A program made the translations under genes and the position numbers. Shown here piece by piece: positions 24,839 to 32,974 of a stretch of 42,403 nt of DNA; within the stretch, counting starts at the first letter, position 1, and the number at the start of each line of letters is the position of its first letter. Where the stretch lies: assembly GCF_900107175.1 (NCBI RefSeq), contig NZ_FNOZ01000036.1, positions 1-42,403 of the forward strand, read 5' to 3'. The DNA is from Modestobacter sp. DSM 44400. Its GTDB lineage: Bacteria > Actinomycetota > Actinomycetes > Mycobacteriales > Geodermatophilaceae. The notes beneath the pieces were generated by a model. The model did no database searches. It saw only the letters and a list, made by a program, of their open reading frames with translations, and was not told the DNA's origin.

Positions 24839-25014
24839 CCGCCATCGCCACCGACGACCGCGCCCTCGCCCTCCGCCGGGTCATGGCCCAGCAGGCCCGA
24901 CAGGCCGTGGACGCCCACCACGAAATCTCGACCCACGACCTGCTCGACGGCCTGGCCGAGCTGACGCTGGCCGCCCAGGCCGCCGCCGGCCGGCGGTGGG
25001 GGCAGGCAGCCTGA
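24832..25014 (+). CDS. Small cytoplasmic protein ending the TasA/SipW operon
   Basis: A 60-residue protein from GTG 24832, with AGGAG 6-7 nt upstream and a 7-nt overlap with the preceding stop. It has no signal peptide. The sequence alternates charged and Ala/Leu residues (DDRALALRRVMAQQARQAVD, then HEISTHDLLDGLAELTLAAQ), predicting two or three amphipathic helices. I recognise no family. Tight coupling to secreted-fibre genes suggests a chaperone, anti-sigma-like or regulatory partner, which is inference only. A strong terminator follows. Confidence 0.65.
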   Translation: MLTAIATDDRALALRRVMAQQARQAVDAHHEISTHDLLDGLAELTLAAQAAAGRRWGQAA

Positions 25015-25034
25015 GCTCCCCGCGCCGCAACGCA

Positions 25035-25066
25035 CAGTGCCCACCCCGGAGACGGGGTGGGCACTG
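25035..25066. terminator. Bidirectional terminator, perfect 14-bp stem
   Basis: CAGTGCCCACCCCG (25035-25048) and CGGGGTGGGCACTG (25053-25066) pair perfectly around a GAGA tetraloop. It sits between the convergent TasA/SipW operon and response-regulator stops and can end both transcripts. Confidence 0.85.
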
Positions 25067-25084
25067 GGGCGTTCAGGCGGGGAA

Positions 25085-25789
25085 TCAGGCGACGAGGCGG
25101 TAGCCGACCCCACGGACCGTGCGGATCTCCGGGGAGTTCAGGCCGGCGGCGGTGAGCTTGCGGCGGAGGTTGGACATGTGTGCCTCGACCAGGCGGAGGT
25201 TGCCCTCCCAGTCGGTCTGCCAGACCTCGCGGAGCAGGGTCTCCCGCTGGAGCACCCGGCCCGGCCGGGAGACCAGCGCGGACAGCAGGTCGAACTCGGT
25301 GCGGGTCAGGTCGACGGCCGCGCCGCCCACCCGCACCTCGCGGCTGTCCGGGTCGACCTCGAGCTCGGCCAGCCGGCGCACCGAGTCCTCGGCCAGGGCC
25401 GAGGCACCGGGCGCCGCGGGGGTGCGGGGACGGCGGAGCATGGTCTGCACCCGGGCGACGAGCTCACGCGGGGAGAACGGCTTGGCCATGTAGCCGTCCG
25501 CGCCGACGGCCAGACCGATGAGCAGGTCGACCTCCTCGGCGCGGGCGGTGAGCATGAGGACGTAGCAGTCGGTCTCGGCGCGCAGCTGGCGGCACACCTC
25601 GGTGCCGTCGGCATCGGGCAGGCCGAGGTCGAGCACGACGACGTCCGGTGCGTCCCGACGGACCTCCTCGAGGCACGCGGCCCCGGAGGCGACCTCACGG
25701 ACGTCCATCCCGGCGCGGCGGAGCACCATCGCGACCAGTTCACGGATCTCGTCGGTGTCCTCGACGACGAGCACGGACTGACCCGACAC
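25085..25789 (-). CDS. OmpR/PhoB-family response regulator
   Basis: A 234-residue transcription regulator. The receiver has acidic pocket E10-D11, phosphorylation site D54 (VVLDLGLPDADG) and the conserved Lys in YMAKPFSPREL. The C-terminal winged-helix domain begins near 145 (DLTRTEFDLLSALVSRPGRV) and ends RTVRGVGYRLV. It binds DNA as a dimer on tandem repeats. GTG 25789 is preceded by GGAGGGACC. No kinase gene is adjacent on its strand; the orphan PAS kinase at 21.4-22.9 kb is the best local candidate, and the convergent TasA/SipW operon a possible target. Confidence 0.92.
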   Translation of the reverse strand: MSGQSVLVVEDTDEIRELVAMVLRRAGMDVREVASGAACLEEVRRDAPDVVVLDLGLPDADGTEVCRQLRAETDCYVLMLTARAEEVDLLIGLAVGADGYMAKPFSPRELVARVQTMLRRPRTPAAPGASALAEDSVRRLAELEVDPDSREVRVGGAAVDLTRTEFDLLSALVSRPGRVLQRETLLREVWQTDWEGNLRLVEAHMSNLRRKLTAAGLNSPEIRTVRGVGYRLVA

Positions 25790-25917
25790 GGTCCCTCCTC
25801 CACGACGACTGCACTGCGACGCCCGTCGGCGTCCTGTGCTGGTGATCGTCATCGGGGACGGGGACCTCCACCCCACGCCCGGGGCCGCTCCCCCGTTCGG
25901 GTGAGCCGCCCCGCAGG

Positions 25918-26776
25918 TCAGAGACCGACGGTGAGCGCGGCGGTGTAGCCGCCGGCGACGTCGCCGGTCTTGGTGGCCAGCTGGGAGACGCCGCCGTCGT
26001 CGCCGAACACGTTGTTCCGGGTGAGCGAGGACTGCGCCAGGTTTCCGGACGCTCTGCTCGTAGCCGCTGGTCGCGTACACGGTGGCGCACGTGTCCTCGG
26101 GCAGGGCGATCTGGCTGGTGGCCAGCACCCGACCGGCGGCGGTCGCCTCGTCCAGGCTCCGGTAGACCTCGAAGCGAACGTGCGGCCGGCGGCCCGCGTA
26201 GGGCGCCGGGTAGATGCTGGTGAAGCTGACCCGCCCTGCGGCATCGGAGGCCTGGACGCCGCGCAGGTAGTTCTCGTCGGCGATGTCGTCGCTGTACATC
26301 AAGTACTCGCCGTCGCGGTTGCAGTGCCACAGGTAGACCGCCGCCCCCGCGACCGGGGTGTCGTCGTCGGCCTCCACCAGGGAGACTGGATGGTCAGCGG
26401 CACGCCCTCGGCCGTGGTGGTCGAGCTGCCGAAGCTGGAACGGATGTCGCTGCGCACGATGCCGCTCTCGGTGAGCACGTTCGGCCCGTTGGAGCCATCG
26501 CCGGGGTAGGGGCCGGCGGTCTCCTCCGGGATCTTCGCCACGACGGTCGCCGCGGCGGCCGTCGTCCCCGCAGCGCTGGCGGCGGCGGGCTGGACGTCGC
26601 CGATGCCGTCGCCGACGTGCTCTCGGCGCAGCCGGCCAGGGCGGCCAGCCCGGCCCCGCCCAGGAACATCAGCGCCCGCCGCCGGTCCATCGGCTTCGGC
26701 AGGTCGATCAGCAGCCGCCGTCGGGGGCGTGTGGCTCGGGTGCATGGTCGTGGCCGGCGGGGGTGTGCGTCGTCAT
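25918..26776 (-). pseudogene. Intradiol-dioxygenase-like lipoprotein, multiply frameshifted
   Basis: Five overlapping frame segments make up one secreted dioxygenase-like protein (PF00775 type) of about 285 residues. In order: MTTHTPAGHDHAPEPHAPDG, LLIDLPKPMDRRRALMFLGG with lipobox LAGC, TVVAKIPEETAGPYPGDGSN, then VAGAAVYLWHCNRDGEYLMY and IYPAPYAGRRPHVRFEVYRS, ending GDVAGGYTAALTVGL. The conserved Tyr/His iron-ligand context is visible (GPYPGDG, WHCNRDG, RRPHVRF). Breaks lie near 26715-26722, 26590-26625 and 26384-26390, and at 26042-26044, where one extra A changes SVRNLAQSS. As written no functional product can be made; sequencing error is an alternative for each break. Confidence 0.75.
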
Positions 26777-26840
26777 GCGACCGGCGTCGGCCGCCCCACT
26801 GAGCCGGCGGGGAGACCGGACTGTGCGTCGGCCGTGCGGC

Positions 26841-28022
26841 TCAGACGAAGGCGCTCATCCCGGTGACGGACCGGCCGACGATGAGGGTGTTCATCTGCCG
26901 GGTGCCCTCGTAGGAGTACAGCGCCTCCGCGTCGGCGAAGAACCGGACGACGTCGTGGTCGAGCACGATGCCGTTGCCGCCGAACAGCTCGCGGGCCCAG
27001 GCGACCGTCTCACGGCCCCGGCTGGTCACGTAGCTCTTGGCCAGCGACGCCTGGTCGTCGCGCAGCGCGTCGTCCTCCTGGAGCTGGGACACCCGCACCG
27101 TCATGCCCAGGCTGGCGGTCACGTTGCCCAGCATCCGGGCCAGCAGGTCCTGGACCAGCTGGAAGCTGCCGATCGGCTTGCCGAACTGCTGTCGCTCCTT
27201 GGCATAGGCCAGCGCCACCTCGTAGGCGCCCAGCTGGCAGCCGACGCCGCTCCAGGCGACGCCACCGCGGGTCACCTTCAGCACCTTGTTGACGTCCTTG
27301 AAGGAGTTGCCGTCCTCGAGCTTGTTCTCCGCGGGGATGCGGCACTCCGTGAAGGTGAGGTCGGCGTTCTGCACCGTGCGCAGCGAGAACTTGTCCTCGA
27401 TCTTGGTGGCGGTGAAACCCGACGTCCCCTTCTCCACGACGAAGGTCTTGACCTGATCGTCGGCGACATCGCGGGCGAAGACCACGACGACGTCGGCGAA
27501 GGTGCCGTTGCCGATCCAGCGCTTGGCGCCGTCGAGCACCCAGGAATCGCCGTCCCGACGGGCCGTGGTGCGCATGCCGCGGGCGACGTCCGAACCGCCC
27601 TCGGGCTCGGTCAGGCCGAACGCGCCGATGGTCTCCAGTCGCATCATCGACGGGATCCAGCGCTGCCGCTGCTCCTCCGAGCCGAGCACCATGATCGAGC
27701 CCATCGCCAGGCCGTTGTGCACGCCGATGAAGGTGGCCATCGAGGGGTCGACGCGGGAGAGCTCCATGGCCTGGAAGCCGGTGAACAGCCGGGAGGCGCG
27801 CGGACGGCCGTCCCAGTCGTAGGGGCGGCCGACGATGTCCGCCTCGGCGAAGCGCGGGATGAGGTCCATCGGGAACTCGGCCGCGGCCCAGGCCGCGTTC
27901 ACCCGCGGCTTGACCTCGGTGTCGAGGAACTCGCGCAGGGCGAGCAGTTCCTTCTGCTCGTGCTCGGGCAACAGGGACTGGTACCCGAAGAAGTCGGCCG
28001 GCAGGAGCAGGTCGGAGGTCAT
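26841..28022 (-). CDS. Acyl-CoA dehydrogenase, glutaryl-CoA type
   Basis: A 393-residue FAD-dependent acyl-CoA dehydrogenase. FAD/substrate motifs are FGLTEPEGGSDV and WIGNGTFADVVVVFA. The catalytic base is the Glu in SYEGTRQMNTLIVGR (about E372), placed as in glutaryl-CoA dehydrogenase, and RVDPSMATFIGVHNGLAMGS is also GCDH-like. A strict substrate cannot be assigned; no electron-transfer flavoprotein or CoA-transferase gene is nearby. ATG 28022 gives the family length; the ribosome binding site (GAAGG) is 12 nt away and weak. A 10-bp inverted repeat lies about 100-150 bp upstream. Confidence 0.88.
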   Translation of the reverse strand: MTSDLLLPADFFGYQSLLPEHEQKELLALREFLDTEVKPRVNAAWAAAEFPMDLIPRFAEADIVGRPYDWDGRPRASRLFTGFQAMELSRVDPSMATFIGVHNGLAMGSIMVLGSEEQRQRWIPSMMRLETIGAFGLTEPEGGSDVARGMRTTARRDGDSWVLDGAKRWIGNGTFADVVVVFARDVADDQVKTFVVEKGTSGFTATKIEDKFSLRTVQNADLTFTECRIPAENKLEDGNSFKDVNKVLKVTRGGVAWSGVGCQLGAYEVALAYAKERQQFGKPIGSFQLVQDLLARMLGNVTASLGMTVRVSQLQEDDALRDDQASLAKSYVTSRGRETVAWARELFGGNGIVLDHDVVRFFADAEALYSYEGTRQMNTLIVGRSVTGMSAFV

Positions 28023-28117
28023 GGCGGCGGTGCCTTCTCTCTGTCGTCGGCGTCCCTTCCCGATGCTGCGCCTCATCCGTGGCGCCAGCCACCCAGGGTC
28101 GCCCAGCTCGCCTGTGC

Positions 28118-28174
28118 CGAGTGACACCTGAGCGCGGACCGACCGACCCCTGTTCCACGCTGACGTGTCACTCG
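28118..28174. promoter_or_regulatory. Spaced inverted repeat GTGTCACTCG
   Basis: CGAGTGACAC (28118-28127) and GTGTCACTCG (28165-28174) are perfect 10-bp inverted copies 37 nt apart, upstream of the acyl-CoA dehydrogenase gene. The right copy spans the last codon and stop of the methyltransferase gene. They may be paired operator sites or a long-loop terminator. Confidence 0.35.
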
Positions 28175-28800
28175 ATGAGCGGTCGGGTCCAGGTGAGCAG
28201 GTAGCGCCAGAACACCAGCCGGCGGACGCGGACGCCAGGGAGCACGGCAGAGGCGGCCGCCCGGACCTGGCGGGTGGTCAGCTCCGGATGCCGCTCGGGC
28301 GCTCGGGCGCTCGGGCGCTCGGGCGAATAGTGGCCGTCCGGTGAGCGCGCGGCCGGCCGCGAACGCCGTCCCCAGGGCCCGCTGCCCGATCACGGCCGCG
28401 AGCTCCACCGGGACATCGACGGGAGGTCCGTCCGCGGCAGCGCGACCGCGGCCAGCACCCCGCTGGGGCGCAGCCAGCCCGCCATCCGTTCCAGCGCCGG
28501 GAGCAACGGCAGGTGGTGGAGCGAGCTCAGGCTTAGGACGGCGTCGTACCCACCGGCCGGGAGGTCGACCGTGAGCGCGTCACCCTCGATCACCGTGAGG
28601 TTCCCCAGCGCCCCGCGACGGGCCAGCGCCACCATCTGCGGGTCCCGGTCGACGGCGTCGACCCGGTCGACCCGCTGCGAAAGTTCCCGAGCCAGCGCAC
28701 CGCCACCGCAGCCCACGTCCAACACGCGCCGGGCACCCAGTGGCATCTGCCGCACCAGCAGCCGGTGGTACCAGGAGTTGTGGTCCCAGTCGGTGTCCAC
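28168..28800 (-). pseudogene. SAM methyltransferase, frame-disrupted
   Basis: A class I methyltransferase of about 210 residues. Motif I is RRVLDVGCGGGALAREL, with the acidic end DAVDRDPQMV and motif IV DAVLSLSSLHHLP. The first frame ends early near 28390. Adding one base at about 28419-28425 restores DVPVELAAVIGQRALG; the reading then enters four 8-bp repeats (28293-28324), after which the conserved C-terminus HPELTTRQVRAAASAVLPGV is in the wrong frame. Five or two repeat copies would put it right. GTG 28800 begins directly after the upstream TGA (TGAGTG), so it is coupled to the PEP-mutase-like gene. Confidence 0.72.
28293..28324. repeat. Four perfect 8-bp tandem repeats in coding sequence
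   Basis: GCTCGGGC is repeated four times without mismatch inside the methyltransferase gene. The unit is not a multiple of three, so copy-number change shifts the frame. With four copies the conserved C-terminus is out of frame relative to the preceding segment. Confidence 0.9.
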
Positions 28801-29583
28801 TCAGTTGAGGGTGCGCGTGCTCTCCGGAAGCGTCCCGCCGGCGACGAACCCCGCCGTGGCATCCTGCAGCGCGGTCAGCGCCACCCGCTGGGTGAACGGG
28901 CCGGTCGAGACCCGTGCGACACCCAGCGCCTGCAGTTCCCGCGCGGGCAGGGAGGCGCCCGGCACGCTGATCACCGTGAGCTTGTTCGGCCCGAGCGCGT
29001 CGACCAGCGCGGCGATCTCCTCGCGGGTGACCACGCCGGGCACGAAGACCACCGGCGCGCCGGCCTCCAGGTACGCCCTGCCCCTGCGGGTCGCCTCGGT
29101 GAGCACCTCGCCGCGGTCGGCGTCCGGGCCGGCCTTCACGAAGGCGTCGGTGCGCGCGTTGAGGACGAAGTCGATGCCGGCGTCGCGGCCGGCCCGCAGC
29201 ACGGCCTCTACCGCGGCGACCGCGTCGTCGAGGGGCTTGAGCTGGTCCTCGAGGTTGCCGCCGACGACGCCGGCCGCGATGGCCCGGCGCGCGGTCTCCC
29301 CCGCGTCGCCGTAGCCGGCCTCGAAGTCCATCGTCACCGGGACGTCGACCGCCTTCACGATCCGCTCGACCATCCCCAGGTGCAGCTTCAGCGGGATGTG
29401 CTCGCCGTCCTCGTAGCCGAAGGTGGCCGCGATCGAGTGGCTTGCGGTGGCCAGCGCGCGGACCCCGGGCGTGCCCGCGACGACCGTGGCGGACACGACG
29501 TCCCAGACGTTGGCCAGGGTGAGGATCTCCGGGGCGGTGTGCAGGTCCAGGAGGGTGCGGGCGCGCGTCGCGAGGTCAGCCAT
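28801..29583 (-). CDS. Isocitrate lyase/PEP mutase family protein
   Basis: A 260-residue TIM-barrel enzyme of the isocitrate lyase/PEP mutase superfamily. Visible are LANVWDVVSATVV (substrate-loop region), ASHSIAATFGYEDGE, the Mg2+-binding MDFEAGYGD and NLEDQ, and NARTDAF. It lacks the KKCGH catalytic Cys motif of isocitrate lyase, so a PEP-mutase-like, oxaloacetase or 2-methylisocitrate-lyase-like C-C or P-C chemistry is expected; the true substrate is unknown. ATG 29583 has only a weak ribosome binding site. A 28-bp palindrome lies 18 bp upstream. Confidence 0.85.
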   Translation of the reverse strand: MADLATRARTLLDLHTAPEILTLANVWDVVSATVVAGTPGVRALATASHSIAATFGYEDGEHIPLKLHLGMVERIVKAVDVPVTMDFEAGYGDAGETARRAIAAGVVGGNLEDQLKPLDDAVAAVEAVLRAGRDAGIDFVLNARTDAFVKAGPDADRGEVLTEATRRGRAYLEAGAPVVFVPGVVTREEIAALVDALGPNKLTVISVPGASLPARELQALGVARVSTGPFTQRVALTALQDATAGFVAGGTLPESTRTLN

Positions 29584-29600
29584 GCGGGTAGACGTAGCCA

Positions 29601-29628
29601 CATGTCGCCGTGTCGACACGTCGACATG
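29601..29628. promoter_or_regulatory. 28-bp near-perfect palindrome, candidate operator
   Basis: CATGTCGCCGTGTC is followed directly by GACACGTCGACATG: a 28-bp palindrome with one mismatched pair, 18 bp upstream of the PEP-mutase-like start. Its length and position suit an operator overlapping the promoter. No regulator gene is adjacent. Confidence 0.6.
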
Positions 29629-29827
29629 AGGTCACTGCCCGCGGGACTCCAGCCGAACGACGTCGTCCGGCGCACCCGCGCGCCTGACCCCGCCGACCGC
29701 CGTCCACAGCGCAGGGTGGTGTCCACAGCTGCGCGGCGGCGGCACTGAACGGGCGCCGCCACGGACACGATGACGGGGTGACCCACCGGCGACCTGCCGA
29801 CCCGGGTCCCCGGACGAGGAGGACTGC

Positions 29828-31051
29828 ATGGCCGACGACCCGCTCCCGCTGCTGCTCATCGCGGGCGCCCGGATCGCCGGTCAGCCCGGGGTGCTCGCCT
29901 CGGAGCTCGACCCGCTGGTCCGCCGGCTGACCCGGCTCGACCCCGACGTCGACAGCGACGGCCACGCGCAGCGGACGCTGACCACCCTGCTCCCCCACCT
30001 GTGGGCGGCGGGCTGGCAGCCGGCCGACGTGGTCCACGTGGTCCGGCGGCGCACCAGCCAGCGGGGCGCCCGGCTGATCGGCGCCGTCCTCCGGGCCGAT
30101 GCACTTGCCAGCGGTGCTGCCGACCGCGCGCCGGCGGCCTGGGTCGCCCAGCTCGACGCGGTGCCCACGTCGGCCACGTCGGTCGCCGACTGGTGGCGCG
30201 GCGAGCGGGTCGACGCGGCCGACGCCTGGCGGGACGTGCTGCGGGTGATCGGGCAGGTGCGCACCCTCCCGTCGCTGGAGATGCTGCTGCCGCCACCGGC
30301 GGCGTGGTCGGTGGGCCTGCGGGTCGACCTGGACGCGGTCACCGGGGCGGACCCGAAGCTGCTCGGCCGGATCCGGGCGTTGCTGGCCAAGGCCGAGTCG
30401 ACCGACTTCGAGGAGGAGGCCGACGCGCTGACGGCGAAGGCCCAGTCATTGATGGCACGGCACGCGATCGACGCGGCCGTGCTGGCGCAGCGGCCGGGGG
30501 CGGCGGCCCGGTCATCGGTCACCGCGCGGCGGCTGCACCTGGAGGACCCGCACGTCGACGCGAAGGCCGCGATGGTGCAGGCGGTGGGGTCGGCGAACGG
30601 GGTCCGCGTCGTCCTCGTCCCGGCGTTGGGCATGGCCACCCTCGTCGGGCTGGCCGACGACCTGGACGTGGTGGAGCTCCTGGTGACCTCGCTGCTGCTG
30701 CAGGCCAACCGGGCGATGACCGCCGCCACCCGCGGCGGTGGATCCCGGACGCGGTCGACGGCCTACCGCCGCGGCTTCCTCTACGCCTTCGCGCAGCGGA
30801 TCGGCGAGCGGCTGGCCGAGGCCCGCGACCAGGCGACCGCCGACGCGACGGCGGCGTACGGCAGCGCACTGCTGCCGGTGCTCGCCGAGCGGGAGCGCGC
30901 CGTCGAGCGCGCGGTCGGCGAGCTGTTCCCGCGGTTGGCGCAGCGCGCCGGCCGCGTGGTGGACGCGACGGGCTGGCACGCCGGCCGGCTGGCGGCCGAC
31001 GACGCGGACCTGGGCACGGGGCACCGCCCCCTGCCCGCGGGCCGGGGCTGA
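29828..31051 (+). CDS. DUF2786 domain protein
   Basis: A 407-residue soluble protein. The DUF2786 motif (PF10979) is visible at about 180-215: KLLGRIRALLAKAESTDFEE followed by EADALTAKAQSLMARHAID. The rest is Ala/Arg-rich, and the C-terminal half contains SRTRSTAYRRGFLYAFAQRI, a conserved feature of actinobacterial members. No catalytic motif is recognised and the function is unknown. The family also occurs in phages. GAGGAGGA lies upstream of ATG 29828. Confidence 0.85.
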   Translation: MADDPLPLLLIAGARIAGQPGVLASELDPLVRRLTRLDPDVDSDGHAQRTLTTLLPHLWAAGWQPADVVHVVRRRTSQRGARLIGAVLRADALASGAADRAPAAWVAQLDAVPTSATSVADWWRGERVDAADAWRDVLRVIGQVRTLPSLEMLLPPPAAWSVGLRVDLDAVTGADPKLLGRIRALLAKAESTDFEEEADALTAKAQSLMARHAIDAAVLAQRPGAAARSSVTARRLHLEDPHVDAKAAMVQAVGSANGVRVVLVPALGMATLVGLADDLDVVELLVTSLLLQANRAMTAATRGGGSRTRSTAYRRGFLYAFAQRIGERLAEARDQATADATAAYGSALLPVLAERERAVERAVGELFPRLAQRAGRVVDATGWHAGRLAADDADLGTGHRPLPAGRG

Positions 31052-31061
31052 CCGCCCGGGT

Positions 31062-31244
31062 TCAGAGCAGGACGTCGAGGACGGGGCCGACCTCCCGCAT
31101 CATCGCTGCCTGCAGCATCTGGTCGACGGCGGTGGTGTGCCACCCCGCCACGAACAGCAACTGCGCCGCCGGGTGGTCGTCCAGTGACGCCGTCACTGCG
31201 ACCAGCCCCGCCTGTGCCACTGCCCTGCACGCGAAGGTCTCCAT
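31062..31244 (-). CDS. Small hypothetical protein
   Basis: A 60-residue frame from ATG 31244, with GAGAGGGG 6-13 nt upstream. The sequence (METFACRAVAQAGLVAVTAS, then DDHPAAQLLFVAGWHTTAVD) has no signal peptide or recognised domain. It converges on the DUF2786 gene, with stops 10 bp apart. Support comes from the ribosome binding site and the lack of any other gene in the gap. Confidence 0.45.
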   Translation of the reverse strand: METFACRAVAQAGLVAVTASLDDHPAAQLLFVAGWHTTAVDQMLQAAMMREVGPVLDVLL

Positions 31245-31324
31245 GACCGGCCCCTCTCATCCGTGTCCTGGAGTGGTCGGCAGAAGGAGGACGGAACTGG
31301 AGTCCGTACACAGAGAATTGACGC

Positions 31325-31336
31325 AAATGGCCATTT
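31325..31336. promoter_or_regulatory. AAATGGCCATTT palindrome, possible Lrp/AsnC-type site
   Basis: A perfect 12-bp palindrome flanked by GC and CTGCG, giving an imperfect CGCAAATGG/CCATTTcTGCG dyad. It lies about 80 bp upstream of the small gene start and just after the APC permease stop. A similar AATGGCCA-CTGCG-AAT block occurs near 34738. Confidence 0.3.
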
Positions 31337-31352
31337 CTGCGAATGGCGCCAC

Positions 31353-32906
31353 TCACCGCGTGGCGGGGCGCTCCGGGTCGGGCAGCAGGTCGCCCGACCC
31401 GGGCAGCATCGTCTCGTTGCGGAAGAACGCCGGCGCGACGACGTTCCAGACCGCCATCAGCACCACCCCGAGCAGCAGCGCACCGATGCCGATGACGAAC
31501 ACCCCGCCCACCCCGAACACCACGGTCTCGCCGTACTCCGGATCGGCGAACTCGACGCAGGCCAGCACGAAGATCAGCAGCATGAACAGGCCGCCGAGCA
31601 GCGGGAGGACGACGCGCATGAGCACGTCCCGCGCCGTCCGCTGGCCACGCCGGAACTGCCAGGCGCAGGCGAACCCGGTCAGCCCGTAGTAGAACGCGAT
31701 GAGCATGCCGGTGGCCACGACGGAGTCCTGCAGCACGTTGTCGCTGACGAGGGTGAGCCCCACGTAGAAGGCGATCGACACGATCCCCATCCAGATCGTG
31801 GACACCGACGGCGTCAGGTACCGCGGGTGGATCCGGGCGAAGGACGACGGCAGCGCCTGGTAGGTCCCCATCGCCAGCGTCCCGCGCGCGGTGGGCAGGA
31901 TCGTGGTCTGCGTACTGGCCGCCGACGACGTCAGCACCGACAGGATCAGCAGCGCCTGAAGGACCCGGCCGACGACGTCGTCGCCGAACACCGTCGCGCC
32001 GAGCGCGGCGAACACGTCCTCGGCGTTGGCCTCGTTGCCCAGCCCGGTCCCCTCGGCGCCGACCCCGGCAAAGGCCACGGTTGCGATCGACACCACCACG
32101 TATATGCCCACCAGCAGCACCGTGGAGATGACCGCCGCGCGGCCGGGCGACCGCGCCGGGTCCCTGGTCTCCTCGTTGACCGCCAGCGCCGAGTCCCAGC
32201 CCCAGTAGATGAAGATCGCCAGCAGCATCGCCTCGGTGAGCGAGGCCCAGTCCAGGCCCGAGGGCCACAGCCAGGACAGCGACGGGGTCAGCGAGCCGGC
32301 CGGCGCGCTGCCGCCGTAGACCTTGACCAGCGCGTAGCCCGCGAACACCACCAGGACGACGACCTCCACCGCCAGCAGTACGTTCTGCAGGCGCGCGGTC
32401 GGCTCGATCCCGCGGTAGCAGATCCAGGTCATCAGGGCGATCCAGCCGACCCCGGCCACCGTCGTCCAGAAGGCGCTGTCAGCCAGGCCGTCGAGCCCGA
32501 GCAGCCGGTAGCCGTAGGAGCCGGCGACCTGGGCGAGGTTGGCCATCACGATGACGTCGGCGGCGATGATGCCCCAGCCGCCCATCCACCCGGTCCGCGG
32601 TCCGAACGCCCGGGCTGCCCAGGTGAACGTGGTGCCGCAGTCGGGCTCGCGGCGGTTCAGCTCCTTGTAGGCCACCGCGATCAGCCACATCGGGATGAAC
32701 GCGAGCAGCAGAATCGCCGGCGCCTTGACGCCGACGGCGATGACCACGAAGCCCAGCGTGGCGGCCAGCGCATAGGCCGGGGCGGTCGAGGAGACAGCCA
32801 GCACGATGGCGGACAGCAGGCCGATCGCGCCGGGCTTGAGGCCCTTGTCGACGGCGGCTCCCTCGGGCGGCAGCGCCACCTTGGACGTCGGGGACGGGGT
32901 GCTCAT
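31353..32906 (-). CDS. APC-superfamily amino acid/amine permease
   Basis: A 517-residue permease with about twelve transmembrane helices. The N-terminal signature is LKPGAIGLLSAIVLAVSSTA (TM1, substrate-binding break), and ELNRREPDCGTTFTWAARAF follows, both typical of amino acid/polyamine transporters of the APC family. IYWGWDSALAVNEETRDPAR is the conserved TM6 region. It imports an amino acid or amine by proton symport or exchange. The nearby SDR and PEP-mutase-like genes do not fix the substrate. Confidence 0.9.
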   Translation of the reverse strand: MSTPSPTSKVALPPEGAAVDKGLKPGAIGLLSAIVLAVSSTAPAYALAATLGFVVIAVGVKAPAILLLAFIPMWLIAVAYKELNRREPDCGTTFTWAARAFGPRTGWMGGWGIIAADVIVMANLAQVAGSYGYRLLGLDGLADSAFWTTVAGVGWIALMTWICYRGIEPTARLQNVLLAVEVVVLVVFAGYALVKVYGGSAPAGSLTPSLSWLWPSGLDWASLTEAMLLAIFIYWGWDSALAVNEETRDPARSPGRAAVISTVLLVGIYVVVSIATVAFAGVGAEGTGLGNEANAEDVFAALGATVFGDDVVGRVLQALLILSVLTSSAASTQTTILPTARGTLAMGTYQALPSSFARIHPRYLTPSVSTIWMGIVSIAFYVGLTLVSDNVLQDSVVATGMLIAFYYGLTGFACAWQFRRGQRTARDVLMRVVLPLLGGLFMLLIFVLACVEFADPEYGETVVFGVGGVFVIGIGALLLGVVLMAVWNVVAPAFFRNETMLPGSGDLLPDPERPATR

Positions 32907-32974
32907 GCGGCGTCGGCCGGGCTCGCGGTCACGGCACGGTTATCGCACAACGCATGGGAAGACCTGCACCGGGG

